Positions 46,246 to 57,999 of a stretch of 64,000 nt of DNA are shown piece by piece. The notes under the pieces are model-generated. The model worked only from the letters and a program-made list of their open reading frames with translations. It searched no databases and was not told where the DNA came from. The DNA comes from Buddleja alternifolia. Taxonomy: Eukaryota; Streptophyta; Magnoliopsida; Lamiales; Scrophulariaceae. The stretch spans positions 2,929,001-2,993,000 of the forward strand of contig CM033403.1 of the NCBI GenBank assembly GCA_019426215.1. Reading direction: 5' to 3'. Each line of letters opens with the position of its first letter. Position 1 is the stretch's first letter. The translations under genes and the position numbers were made by a program.

Positions 46246-48552
46246 GTTTGCCTCCAGCGAAGTGACCACAATGAAAGATATCACTGCCTGCCTCGGATAT
46301 CTAGAACCAACAACGATGACACTTGTTGAGTTAGAGAGTAAATACTTTCAAAAGTACGGCAAAAGCATGGAACGCAATTACCCTTTCCGCTGAACTCATG
46401 TCCAGATACGGAATCCACACATGGGAGATTGGGGAAAGAATCCTGATGAAGAACATCTACAGAAATTAGGATATTCAGCGCTTCCTCAAATCGTTCACTC
46501 AAACGCTAACAAATCCACGGAAAAGCCGCTGAAGTTATGGAAAGGCAAGGGTGCTATGCTTCGAGATCACCTTAACCCCATCAACTTCTTGGTTGAAGAT
46601 GAAGCCAGAGAATTTCTTGCAAGACTATGGGCAGATAATTACATGGTAGAGAAACAGCGTTTCAAGCAATTACTTGCCACTAGATCTGATAGTGAACTCG
46701 CTAAATCTCTCGGAAAAAGATGGATAATGGATACGTCCCGATGGGCAGAAAATTTTGTTTTGCACTGCCATTCAATTGAAGAAATGATGAAGTATCCATT
46801 TTTGTTTAACTTTGGCATCGATTAAAGGCGTAGCGCATATGCTTTGTTTCTTTTGGAGACGCGCGAATCGCTTGTAGGTCCGATAAATGCTTTGCCTTAT
46901 TTTCGCCAAGGCATGGCCCGCTATCTTCGTGAGCAACTTAGACAGATCAGTCAAGGAGGTTATGAGTTGACATTGGGTCAGCGACTCCAGCTTGATTTGA
47001 ATGACGATGCTTCTTCAAGTAAGCGACCGCTTTTTCCAGGTCAAAGTGCAATCCGTGTGAATCTTGATGACGATCAGGCTGAGTTTGCTGAATTCTACAG
47101 AGACAGAAGACCAGTGATCGAGAATGCACAAGCGATGGATATCACTTTCAACCACTATTCTGGGTTAAGTGACTTCCGAGGATACAACCTTCATCCTGTG
47201 CTCTTTTGCCAACAAAACATCCAAGTGGCCAATGCCAGAAGTTGATCATTATTTTGGACTTCTACAACTCTTACATCTCAGGAGTTGATCTTCCAGAAGG
47301 TGTGCAACATGCACTGAGCAATGAAGAGCGTGAAGACACTATATTCTTTATTCTGCAGACCAACCTGATAAGTCCAAGGCACGTCATGGAAGCCATTGGG
47401 CCCCTTTGGGTCATTGCTGTTGAGAATTCTTCTCCTCCCATGAAGATTGTTGAGATAGTAGAGGATATTCTCCTACTGTGGAAGCCGCTCAAATTCCAGA
47501 CGCTTCTTTGCCAAATATTTCTAGTGCCCCAGTAGTCGAGATCCCTACTCAAGAACCTTTTTGTCAACCAGCGATTGCAGATCCATCCATGGATCTAGCG
47601 ATTCGGGAAGTTCAGGAAGTCCTGATGAGCCTGAAGAGCCTTTTGTAAGAGACAAATCTAAAGACAAGGCTCAAGTTTCTAGCTCACATGGCCTTGAGCG
47701 TTCCTCCTCAGACTTGGACTCAGATAGTGATCCAGAGACATGAGATTTCAAGAAAGCCGTTCGCAATTCTCTTAGCGATCTAACGGGCTCTTGTTCTCGT
47801 TTGGAAGAGCCAGCAACTCAACGCTTCATCACGTAGAGAGACTGCTTAAGGCTGACAAGAGTCACGCAAACAAGCTTACAATCACTATGATGAATAGTAT
47901 CACTCCCCTGGTCAAAGAACTTTCTGATGACTTCAACAGGACGCTTGCCTAGAATGCATCCGCTGATACTGAGCGTCACAATACTTTCGATCTGGCCTCT
48001 CCGAGTATCGCCGGGCAAGTTGCTCTTTTGATTGATGAAGTCAAGCTTATGTGCCGAGATATCGCTGAGTTAAAAACCTCTCTTGATGATGCCAAGAAGG
48101 GAGAAGATAATGAAAAGCAGCACCAGTCCAAAGCCATAACTAAGACAGATAATAAGCACTGGCGCTCAATGTTCCAAGAGATAGTGAGCATAAAGAAAAT
48201 GCTTACTAAGAAGAGAAAGTCAAGATACTATAAAGGTAGACACTTGCTTCCGGAATTAAAAGTTGAATTCTTAGAGAGTATGGGTTTTCATCCATATGCT
48301 GGACCTCTTAGAAGACCTATCAACTGGAAATCCACCAATGATCGAAGGCAAGACATTTACCAGGACTTGTTCCGAGAACTTGGAATCCCTTTGAGGGAAT
48401 GGATGGAAAGATTATTGGAGCTGAATGAAAGCGCTAGACAAAGAAGGCACGATTATGATGAAGTTTAGCATACAACTATGATAGACATAGATAGACTTCT
48501 TCTGGAACTAGCGAGTGAAATAATGGCTGAAGAGAAGCGACAGAGAAGATGA
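46246..48552 (+). pseudogene. Sirevirus E post-pol third ORF, 3' part
   Basis: It continues the ORF broken at 34002. Segments align by eye with copy H: LQKLGYSALPQIVH and KPLKLWKGKG (46450-46550) match its HLNREGYTHFPHVAH and PLRLWKNKG. FNFGID through YLREQLRQISQGG follows (46800-46970), then GVQHALSNEE and HVMEAIGPLWV (47300-47415). A Ser/Asp/Glu-rich region covers 47600-47745. The C-terminal part has a Lys-rich predicted coiled coil and RELGIPLREWMERLLELNE (about 48370-48425). Stops at 46823 and 48466 and frameshifts near 47240, 47530 and 47990 interrupt it. The end at 48550-48552 matches the C-terminus of copy H. No membrane segment is visible. Confidence 0.72.
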
Positions 48553-48802
48553 TTGCACATATTTTTTTTAATGTTTACATTTCTGTCATCGCTTTAAATT
48601 TCCTTATTTCAGTATAAATCATGTATGCTTATCTTCCTATATGAATGAATGAATGATTTATCGCTGAAACAACTTGTTGAGGCTAATCTAACATTAGCTA
48701 ACTTTACTAACTTTCCAAACGCTAACTTATAATTATTTTTGGGCTTTTCTTTGAACTCTTAATCTATAAAAGAGTTATAAGAGTTAAAGTCTTGACATCA
48801 TC

Positions 48803-48816
48803 AAAAAGGGGGAAAT
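48803..48816 (+). other. Polypurine tract of Sirevirus E
   Basis: AAAAAGGGGGAAAT directly before the 3' LTR. Copy H has the same sequence on the minus strand at 57769-57782. In D it has decayed. Confidence 0.92.
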
Positions 48817-50309
48817 TGTTAGGAATTTCATGTTAGATGTTTTGATGATGACAAGATAGAATTTTATGTTAGACCCCAAATATAATGTAAGTTTTTGTTT
48901 TCATAGATCAATTGTATAAGCGTTTGAAAGTATGTAATTTTCTTAGGCTTGTAATTTTTATCTTTGTAGATTTTAGACTAAGTATTAGCTACCGAATCGC
49001 TAATGGAATTCTAGGTGAGTCTATTAGAGATGAAGTTGAAGATCAGCGTCTGAAGTCAAATGAAGATGATGATTTGTTCTTAGCGTCTGTCAAACGCTAA
49101 AGGACTATTTCAGGATTTATGGATCAAGCGCTCAAAGCACTCCAGCGATCAGTTTCAGATTCACCTGAAATAAATTCTCAAGTCATGAAGGACTTAAATG
49201 CAATCACTCAACGGACATTTATTTCCAACGGGAAATAAATTCAAATGCATTAAATGCCTGATAAGAGCATTAAATGTTGTAAGCTATTATGACTTGTGGA
49301 CAAGCCACCTTTTGACTAGACTGTCAGGTTTTCAGAGTTCAAACCTGCTCCCGACCAATCGAAACCAGTAGGATTTAAGGAATGTCAGTGAAAATACTGA
49401 TTCACGCGCCACGTGAAGAGCACGCGCTCACATGTGTCCAACGGACAAATCTTAAGAATTGCCTATAAATGCCTCATTCCAGCAAACCCTAAAAACAACG
49501 ATCAGCACGCGAAAACTTTGCTGAAATATTTTCTCAAAAAAAGCTTAGAAACTCCATAGCTGAAGTCTTTCAAGCTTTTTACATACAATCCAGACAGTCA
49601 CAAATATCTCAAACATCTTCCAAAGAAGAAACCTAAACTCTTACTGAGATATTCCAAGTTGTTTGATCTTTCCAAAAACAAACAAAACCTGTGTGACAAA
49701 ACCCTAAACCTTTCATCTGAGTGAGAAAGTTGTTGAAACCCCTTACAGGCAGTATTTTTGTGTGAGAGAAGCTTGTAGAAGAAAATCTTCATTAGTGCTA
49801 AAATCTGTGTGATCAAGGAGTCCGAGAGCATTTTTCACCTCTTTACTATCTTGTAGAAGATTCTGTGTGATTCTTTGATAATCAACTTAGTAAATTCCCT
49901 CCAAATGAAAAAGGAGAAGAAGAACGTAGCTGGGATTACATCACCCATTGAACCTTACAATTTCTTGTGTTATTTACTATTATTATTGTCTTGCTTTATA
50001 TTCTCTTATTTATTCTAAAAAAGACAAGCTAAACTGCTAAGCGACTATTTAACCAAAACGAATGCTAAAAGCTTTAAAATCATTTCCGCTGTGCTAACCC
50101 TGATTAAGCGATCAAAGCTTTACCCTACTTTGGTAAATTGCTAAAATCACTAACTCTAACTTATCTTTTCTGTAGCGCCTGACCTAAGCGCTCAGTTTCC
50201 TAAGCGTTCAAATCTTTAAAAATGATACGAATTTTTGAAATCGAAAAAGACTTCAAGGTCTATTCAACCCCCCTTTCTAGACCCTTTCGTATGTCACTTG
50301 GGACCAACA
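48817..50309 (+). repeat. 3' LTR of Sirevirus E
   Basis: A 1493-bp LTR, TGTTAGGAATTTC to GGGACCAACA, followed by the target duplication AATGT. Confidence 0.96.
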
Positions 50310-50314
50310 AATGT
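50310..50314. repeat. Target-site duplication of Sirevirus E (right)
   Basis: AATGT, identical to 25158-25162. Confidence 0.92.
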
Positions 50315-50908
50315 TAATATGATTGATTTTGTAACAAATTCATACTTTTCATGTAAGTGTAGATAATACTAATTTCGAAAAGTATAATCTAGTACTATTA
50401 TTATATATAGTGTATGAACATTTTTAGTCTAATATATTATAATTAATTATACGCAACATAGTACTAATTCACTAATAAATTATAATACACTCTTAAGTTC
50501 ACAATTTATTAAATAGTTATATGTTCAAAAAAATTATTAAATAATTTTTTAATTGTCATAAATATATTAGCATCGAAAATCTTTGTTGCTATGACTTTTC
50601 GATTTTTTGATTTGCATTCTACAAGGAAATGTTTCTTTGCTAATAATAAAGTATTTTTTTTAATTTATATTAAATAATTACCTAGAAATGATGCAACGAA
50701 TTATTTGGTGGGAAGATTCCCTCCAAAACTAAATTGTTTTATCAAAAATAGCTACGAATTTCTGCAATGAAAAATATTTGTTACTGAACTCAGCAACGAA
50801 AAAATGCGCTGCAAAGTTTAGTTTTCGAAAATGGATACCACAAAACCCTTTTACCTTGCTAAAATCGTTGGAATCACCAACGTATTTACATTCCTTACTA
50901 ATTTACAT

Positions 50909-50934
50909 TGCTGTTTGGATGTTTTCTAGTAGTC
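50909..50934 (-). repeat. Right terminal inverted repeat of the CACTA element
   Basis: It pairs with 14945-14970. AGCAACG-type and CCAACG subterminal words precede it from about 50690. Confidence 0.78.
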
Positions 50935-51847
50935 GCTATTTTGAAAAATGATTATGAAACTATGAAGACATTCTTGCACTAAAGATGGTTAGATGATAGT
51001 ATTAAGTGGCAACTAAGAGAGGGTGACAATATATTTTAGTGTGAGGGAAAGAATTCATTCTATTGTGAGTATAATCGTACTAAATATTAAAATATAATTT
51101 GTGCTATTTTAATTCAATCAGGAGATATTACACTGTTGCTCTCTGTTGTGGCCAGTGAGTACAAGTGATTAGCTATCTACAGTCAACAGTCATCCTCACT
51201 CTCAAATTTTGTTTGTGTTGATACATGAAATTGTATTGGTAGAGACCCAAAAATATTTTTGCAATGAAATTATGATCTTTTTATGTATAAAAGTAAAAGA
51301 AGAAGATGAATATTAAGTAAATAAATGGTCAACTAAATGATGTGGATTTTAAACATGTGAAATAGTCAATTTTTTCCTCGCTACTTTCTCTCTCTATTTG
51401 GATTGTGTTGACGAAAAGAAAATGATAAGAAAAAAATTAAATGGGAAATGAATTTTGAATGAAAAATCCAAATAATTGGTAACTCATTTTCCTCAAAAGA
51501 AGGTGAGAAAAACTAGAGAAAAGCATGACGAAGGGAAATCTCTATGTTGGTAATGTCATTTGCTTATATATATATATATTATCTTATCTAAGTTTTTCAT
51601 ACGTGGTTCTCTGAATTAGGTTGTGTTTATTTTTTTATTATACAAGTACTAATTTGTTATTTTTTCCTCATAGAATTCATGTACTTGAGCAATATTCTTA
51701 TACTCTGTTCTTCTAAACAAAAAATATTTCCCATTGTAAAGATCCAGTCGTAATTTCACTATTAATCCATCTTTTCTTGAGTTTAGCATGAAGAAAATAT
51801 AGCTATTTGATAGCATATATATTCTTACGTACGCAAACACACAGTTT
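50935..51847. other. AT-rich spacer, no gene seen
   Basis: Short ORFs here are random-looking. A TA run lies near 51566-51582. Nothing else is recognised. Confidence 0.6.
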
Positions 51848-52432
51848 AAAAAAACCCCGAAAATGTTTTTCATATCTAAATAACCCATGAAAATATTTTT
51901 CAATCTCAAAAACTCATTCTACAAACTTTTCATTCCAAATACCCCAAAAGTGAAGATTAGCAACTTTTTTGACTAAACTACCCTTCACTTATTAAGTTAA
52001 TAATTGATCAATTTCTCTTTATTGGAATCGTTTTGCTTTAATTCTTTCAAATCAATAATCATAAAATGCGGATTTTATTTTGTAATACTAATTTTAAAAA
52101 TATTTGTATATATTTTATTTTGATTTTAATACGGTAAATATCTATGAATATATTTATAAAATTTTAAAAGAAGATTAAAAAATTTGAAAAATGAAAATTA
52201 AAATCATAATTAGTACCAATTATCAATATAAATTTGTTAAATAAATAAATTTCATTGCAAAACTACAATTGATTAATTTTTAATCTAGAAGTCTAAGGGC
52301 AATTAAGTTCATAAATTTGTTAACACTAAATATTGGGTATTTTTGGAATGAAAAGTTGATGGAGTGGATTTTTTGGATTGACAAATATTATCATGGGTCT
52401 TTGGATGTAAAAGTTTATTTTAAGGTTTTTTT
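51848..52432. mobile_element. MITE-like element with about 95-bp inverted ends
   Basis: The left end (51848-51945) and the reverse complement of the right end (52334-52432) align throughout. They share AAAAAAACC, AACCCATGA-AATATTT and CTTTTCATTCCAAA. The 390-bp middle is AT-rich and non-coding. No target duplication was found, so the superfamily is open. Confidence 0.6.
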
Positions 52433-52550
52433 AGTAATTTTCCCTATATAGTTCAATTGAAAACACATAGCTAATAAACTTCTAATATATTTTTTAAATT
52501 TAATTCAATCAAAATTTCTAACCAAAATAATATATATTTAAAATAAACCA

Positions 52551-52582
52551 CCTTCCCATGCATTGCACGGGACAATAACTAG
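52551..52582 (+). repeat. Helitron-type 3' end
   Basis: A hairpin CCCATGCA-T-TGCACGGG with one mismatch is followed by a ten-base spacer and CTAG, then T. This matches plant Helitron 3' ends. The 5' end was not located. Confidence 0.5.
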
Positions 52583-52616
52583 TATATATGGTAACAAAAA
52601 CAGCTTCATTTACCCA

Positions 52617-52811
52617 AAGCTTGATAGCTTAGTTGTATCAGTTTTTACTTTCGTGTGGGAGGTCTTGTGTTCAATTCTAGGCTGTCACAAGTTGTGACTT
52701 TTCTCTTCTTTATTAGAGTATTATAGGGTCTATGTGCCCCATGATTAAAACTAAGAGCACGAGTTTGTCAGGTTAGCGTATATCCCTTCGTCTAGAATTA
52801 AAAAAAAAAAC
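52617..52811 (+). repeat. SINE, tRNA-derived
   Basis: The A box TAGCTTAGTTG (52626-52635 area, one mismatch) and a perfect B box GTTCAATTC (52669-52677) lie at tRNA-like spacing. About 130 bases of unrelated body and an A-run ending near 52811 follow. Flanking direct repeats are only approximate. Confidence 0.6.
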
Positions 52812-52929
52812 AACAGCAGCATCTACACAAAACAATTTGCTCCTCGATTTTAAGTCTTATGAAATCACGCTAATCTAGGTTCTGTTAAATATAAGTTGCG
52901 TTCTCCTCCTTCATCTCATACTTGATAGG

Positions 52930-53269
52930 TGTTGTCGTAAAACATTTAAAAATAATATTTAAATATCAAATATAAATAATTTAATATTATTTTTTAATTT
53001 CGAAAGATTTTATTAGTGTTTGATGAACATTTATTGAAAATCTCGGGTTTCAGTTGAAATTTTGGTGGATATTCTGAAAAATTATTAAATATTTCTTTCA
53101 AGTTTTGGTAACTTTTGAATTTCAATAATTTTTTAGAAAATTTCTAGTTTCCGGCAAAATGTCAATGGATAGTCTCCAATATCATGTTGAAATTAAGATA
53201 TCAATTCGAGACCTCAGGAAAAAAAATGTGATTGAAATTTTGGCGTTTTAACCGAAATCTAAGACCATG
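52930..53269. repeat. Decayed terminus of a hAT relative of element G
   Basis: Minus-strand reading from 53269 gives CATGGTCTTAGATTTCGG, close to the terminus of hAT element G. GAAATTT-type words follow inward. The other end was not found, so the element is truncated or rearranged. Confidence 0.5.
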
Positions 53270-54242
53270 TTTACAAGATTCAATTGCAGCATTGTACTCT
53301 ACCTTCGTTGTGGATGATGCCACAAATGTTTAAATTTCTAACAGTTGTTTACCCCGACAAATGTCACCAATATGTGGATGTGGACTTTCTACAATCTGTT
53401 TACTCATATACCATAATTGGCTATCCAAATTGGTAAGCAAAATTACTTTTTTCACACATTATCTTAGCGTGTTCGTCATTTTAATACTTTAATATGGGGG
53501 ATGACAATTTAGGTACAATAATGATACAAAAATTGGCACATTGGGTACTTTTTACTGGAAATTGTTGACATTGCTGCCAAAATTGCCGGAATTTGCCAAC
53601 GTGGCTGCCGAAAAATGTCAAAATTGTGGATTTTTCAAAATTGGAGGGAAAATTGATGAAGTGGCGCCGAGTGAACAATGAATTGGTAACATGGCAGCCA
53701 AATGAAAAAAAATTGAATTTTTTTGCTATCTATGGGATTGGAACCCATGACTTTGGAGAAACAATTTTGTACTCCCACCACTCCACCAAAACACAAAAGT
53801 TGTCTTATTTAGCTTCTGTTAAGTTACTTATAAGCATTTCGATTTCTGACATATAATATATGATTATCAATATTCAAGTATTTAATATCTATAACTAATA
53901 TTTTATAGCATTATCGATTTGTCAGTATATATATATATTAATATCAGTAATTAATTATATATGTCGAATATATAATTATTTTATCTAAGATATTAATTAT
54001 AATCTATGTGAATAATTATATATTTTACACAAATATTTACTCTGATAAATCTTAAATATATATTAAATACTTTTAATGAGTATCGACGTAGAAAAACATT
54101 TACATAGTTACATATGTATGTCATACTTGTGAATAAATTATATATAAGAGCATACATACATCTAAACGCAAAAATTATGTTAGATATAATATTTTTTTGA
54201 AAAAAAAAATTTGAATTTTTTTTATGGAAAAGTAAATTTCTA
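53270..54242. other. AT-rich spacer with a minus-strand SINE-like promoter
   Basis: On the minus strand a perfect A box TGGTGGAGTGG (53788-53778) and a B box GTTCCAATC (53744-53736, one mismatch) lie at tRNA-like spacing. This is a likely SINE head. Around 53495-53700 GCCGAAAA and AAATTG words recur. No gene is seen, and the last 300 bases are nearly all A and T. Confidence 0.45.
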
Positions 54243-55839
54243 GCTTTCTTGATGCTTTTGATAATGATGAGATGAACTGCTCTGATTTGGCAAGTTTAGC
54301 GATCACTTCAGCTTCTCTCTTGACTATAATATCAATATCACTTTTTAACTGAGTAATTTCTCTCTCAAGCGATTGGTTCTTCTCAATGCATTGTTGCTGA
54401 ACTTGCAACTCTGCTTTGAGTTTCACGTTATCACTTTTAAGCACTGAAATAATATTAAAGTGATTTTGATATAACTTGGCGGCATCTTGACAGTCTTTAT
54501 AATATTCTTTTACTTTGTCAAGTAATTCATCATAAGAAAGAGGATGAGATAATTCAGTGGTTACCTCAGATAGCGAGTCTTTAGACGCTTCATCATCTCT
54601 CGCCATGAGACAAATGAATGATGACTCGCTTGATGGCTCATCATCACTGCCTTCATCTGATGATTCCAAGTCCTTTTCAGGCGTGTAGAGTGGTTCAGAT
54701 TCTGCTAGCAAGTCTTGTTGCCTAAGGTTGCTCTTGAATTGTTTTCTATCCGCATGATCTTGCTTTGTCGACTTAGACACAGTTGGATAAGGGCAATTAA
54801 CTTGGAAGTGCCCTGGTTTCCTGGAGTTGTAACAAAGAATAGTTTTCATTTTCTGTTCAGTTGTTAACCTTTTGGAAACATATGGCGTTGAGAGATTCTG
54901 ATTCGGTGATGGAGTCGCTTGATATTGAATTGGCACTGGTGGTTGAGAAGCAGAATACACTGGCGCTTGATACTGAGGCGCTAGTGCAGGCGGAGGGGTT
55001 TGAAATGAGGTTTGTCCAGTAGTGTTTTTCCTTTCATATTTTAGAAATTTTTTGACTAACAAAGCCATTTCCATATCCTCGCTTGATTCTGTCGCTTTCA
55101 CCTCACTGACTGTTTTTTCCTTGTTTTTGATGTTAGCAATTAAAGCTCCGGATTCAGTCTCTGAAGTCGATGCGTCGTTGACTTCACCCAATTCGAACTC
55201 AAAAGCTCTTAACTCCGAAAATACATGCTCTGGAGTTATCTTCTCCAATGTTTGTGATTCTCTGATGGCAACAGTCTTTACTAGGTACTTGCTTGGAAGA
55301 CTTCTGAATATTTTAGTGACCATTTCCTTGTTGGTCAACTCTTTATCCAGTGACGCTAACTCTGTAATAAGCGATGTAAATTTCGCATTCAATTGATCTA
55401 GCGTCTCATTGGGCATCATCTTAAACTGCTCAAATCTTTGCATGGCTATTGAGAGCTTGTTTTCCCTCATTTGTGTTGAACCTTCACACACAGTAGCCAG
55501 TTTATCACATATTTCTTTTGATGTTTTGCATAACTTGATTTTGTTGAATAATCCTTCATTATCTATAAGTGCTGAGTATAGAGCGCTTCGTCCAACATTG
55601 TCTAAGTTAGCTCTTTTTCGATCTTCTGGCGTCCATTCTTACTTTAGCTTCTCGATGTAACCATCTGGAGTAGCTTCAGTTGCTCCAGGTGCTCGAGTTG
55701 CAACTTTCATGATTTTAATGTGGCCATCTGCAATCACACCACACATCTCATTATCACCAGAACACAAATAAGAAAATGCTCTAAGTTTCCATGAGTCATA
55801 GTTGGACTCAATCAACTTTGGCATTGGCATCTTGTTAAA
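54243..55839 (-). pseudogene. gag: Sirevirus H gag, C-terminally truncated
   Basis: The expected start codon at 55839-55837 is ATA instead of ATG; the next ATG gives MPMPKLIESNYDSW. Only one nonsense codon (near 55639) interrupts about 530 codons that run through the gag domain, the Pro/Gln-rich stretch, the zinc knuckle and most of the coiled coil. The second knuckle Cys is Ser (CYNSRKPGHFQVNC), so the knuckle should not bind zinc normally. The frame leaves homology after SKASRKLE at about 54243, where unrelated AT-rich DNA begins. Confidence 0.9.
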
Positions 55840-55954
55840 AGCTATGATATGAGATAAAAGAAAATTAAAGCGAGTAAGTTTAGAAAAATGGATCTAAACA
55901 AGTAGTTGTGCTTGGAAATGCTTAGGTTTCAACTTCAACCACTCTGATACGACT

Positions 55955-57768
55955 TGTTGGTCCCAAGTGGCATACGAAAGGGTCTAGAAGGGGTGGTTGA
56001 ATAGACCCTGAAATCTTTTTCGACTTATAAAAATTCGTATCACTTTTGAAGTATTTTGAACGCTTGGAAAGCTTAAGCGCTATGTCAGGCGCTTGGATAA
56101 GATAACTTAGACTTAGCAATTTCAACAGTCACCAAAGTAGGGTAATGTTTCAATCACTTAATCAGGGTTAGCACAGCGGAAATGACTTTATAGCTTAGCT
56201 TTCGTTTTAATCAATTAGTCGCTTAACCATTTTAAATACTTTTTAAAGATGTAATATGCAAATGTAAAGTATAGCAATAAAACAGTAAATGACACAAGAT
56301 TTTGTAAGGTTCACTGGGTGATGTAATCATAGCTACGCCTTTCTTCTCCTTTTTACTTGGAGGAATTCCACTATGTTGATTATCGAAGAGTCACACAGAG
56401 ACTTCTAACAAATAGAGGTAAGGTGGATATTGATGGCTTGAGCTCCTTGGTCACACAGATTTCTGGTACAAGTCACTTCTATCATCTTGCTTCTTTCACC
56501 CAGAAATAAAGCAAGTACTCCTCTGATCTCGAAACTCCTTGATCACACAGACTTCAGCTTCAATAGAGATCTTCTTCAACAAGCTTCTTTTACACAAAAA
56601 TACTGCTTGTAAATCAACAAACTTTCTCACGCAGATGAAAGATGTTAAGGGTTTTTGTCACGGGTTTGTTTATTTTTGGGAAGTTCAAACAACTTGAAAT
56701 ATCTCAGTAATAGTGTAGGGTTCTTCTGAAAAAGATGTTTGAGATATTGGTGACTGTCTTTTGGAATGATTGTAAAAGCTTAAAAGGATTTTGGCTATGA
56801 GATTTGTAAGCTTTTCTTTCAGCAGAGTTTGGACTCCTTTCTTATGTCTTTTTGTATATTTTTCTATATACAAAAATGTGTGAATATTCATATGTGTATC
56901 TTGGTCAATTAGGAGCATGTCTCTCAAAAAATTAGGAGCATGTCTATTTTTGCTGGAGAGACTATTTATAGGTTTCTTGGGATTTTGTCCGTTGGACACA
57001 ATTAGGAGCACGTCTCTCAAAAACATTCCTTATTTATGACATTCTTGATTTTTGGCTATTTTAATATGGTCAGGCATGTTCTTGATTTCCTAAATCCGAC
57101 AGTCTTGTCAAAAAGGTGGTTTGCGCATAAGTTATAGTGCGTATATTTGAATGCACTTATCCGGCTTTTAATGCATTCCGATTTATTTCCCGTTGAAAAT
57201 AAATATCCGTTAATGATTGCATTTAAGTCCTTTCAAACTTGGGTTTTATCTCCAGGAGAATCTGAATGCTGAACGCTTGATATTAAAGGCCTAGAAACAG
57301 TCTTTAAGCGCTTGCAGACGTTTAGGAGAAGTCCTTGTCTTCTCTTGACTTTTAGACGCTGATCTTCAACTTCATCCTTGATAGACTCACCCAGAATTCC
57401 ATCATTGACTTGGTGTCAAATACTTAGTCTAAAATCCACAAATATCTTGAGCGCTTGATTCATAAATCCCGAAACAGTTCTTTAGTGTTTGACGGACGTT
57501 TGGAACAAATCTTCATCTTCACTTTGACTTTGGACACTGATCTTCAACTTCATCACTTAATAGACTCACTCAGAACTCTATTAGTGGTTTGGTATCACAT
57601 ACTTAGTCTAAAATCTATAAAGATAAAAATTACAAGCCTAGTAAAAATAAATAAGCTTTCAGACGCTTATACAATGATTCTATGAAAGCTTATACTTACA
57701 TTCTTTTTGGGGTCTAACATAAAATCCTAATTGTCAACATCAAAACATCTAACATGAAATTCCTAACA
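55955..57768 (-). repeat. Shared LTR of Sirevirus H with internal duplications
   Basis: An 1814-bp LTR, TGTTGGTCCC to CCTAACA in plus orientation. It is about 320 bp longer than the E and A LTRs. A segment of about 170 bp at roughly 57280-57445 is repeated at 57450-57620, and an AATTAGGAGCA-GTCTCTC word occurs three times at 56910-57020. The adjoining primer-binding site reads GTCGTATCAGAG on the minus strand and is mutated. Confidence 0.88.
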
Positions 57769-57782
57769 ATTTCCCCCTTTTT
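57769..57782 (-). other. Polypurine tract of Sirevirus H
   Basis: Minus-strand AAAAAGGGGGAAAT next to the LTR, identical to copy E. Confidence 0.9.
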
Positions 57783-57999
57783 GATGATGGCAATACTTAC
57801 CCTTTTATAGTTCAAGAGTTAGACAGCCAAAAATACAAAGGTTAGCTTTGGTTAGTTAAGGTTAGTTAAAGTTAGTTAAGCTTCAACGAGAAGTTTCAGT
57901 TGAAAATGCACTTTATGTATATCGATGAAAGTACAAGCATTTACAACTAAACAAAATACATAAAAAGAAAAGAATATAGATAAAGCAAAATCAAGAGCT

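Larger units (their letters stand above)
25163..50309 (+). mobile_element. Sirevirus copy E, complete in outline, split by Athila-like element F
   Basis: LTRs at 25163-26636 and 48817-50309 are flanked by the exact duplication AATGT (25158-25162 and 50310-50314). The interior has, in order, a perfect primer-binding site, gag, pol, the post-pol third ORF and a polypurine tract. Without the nested Athila-like element it would be about 12.9 kb, long for a copia element because of the third ORF. All ORFs carry stops, so the copy is dead. It is the best reference for the family in this window. Confidence 0.97.
14945..50934 (-). mobile_element. Decayed CACTA (En/Spm) transposon carrying nested insertions
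   Basis: The two ends are inverted repeats. ACTACTAGAAAACATTCAAA at the left pairs with ACTACTAGAAAACATCCAAA on the minus strand at the right, and both continue to CAGCA. This is the CACTA-type terminus with its first base mutated at each end. Both subterminal regions are full of AGCAACG-type words in both orientations, as expected of CACTA transposase-binding repeats. A plant transposase gene of the Ptta/En/Spm type lies inside, read on the minus strand. Removing Sireviruses D and E with one copy of each duplication leaves about 5.4 kb. The expected 3-bp target duplication is not seen (GTA and GCT), so one end could belong to another copy. Confidence 0.72.

Noticed and set aside
14942..50937. 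Three-base target duplication for the CACTA element
   Set aside because: The flanks GTA and GCT do not match, so the outer boundary rests on inverted ends, subterminal words and the transposase only.
53736..53788. Minus-strand tRNA gene
   Set aside because: A and B boxes are present, but no acceptor stem or anticodon arm can be formed; a SINE head is more likely.
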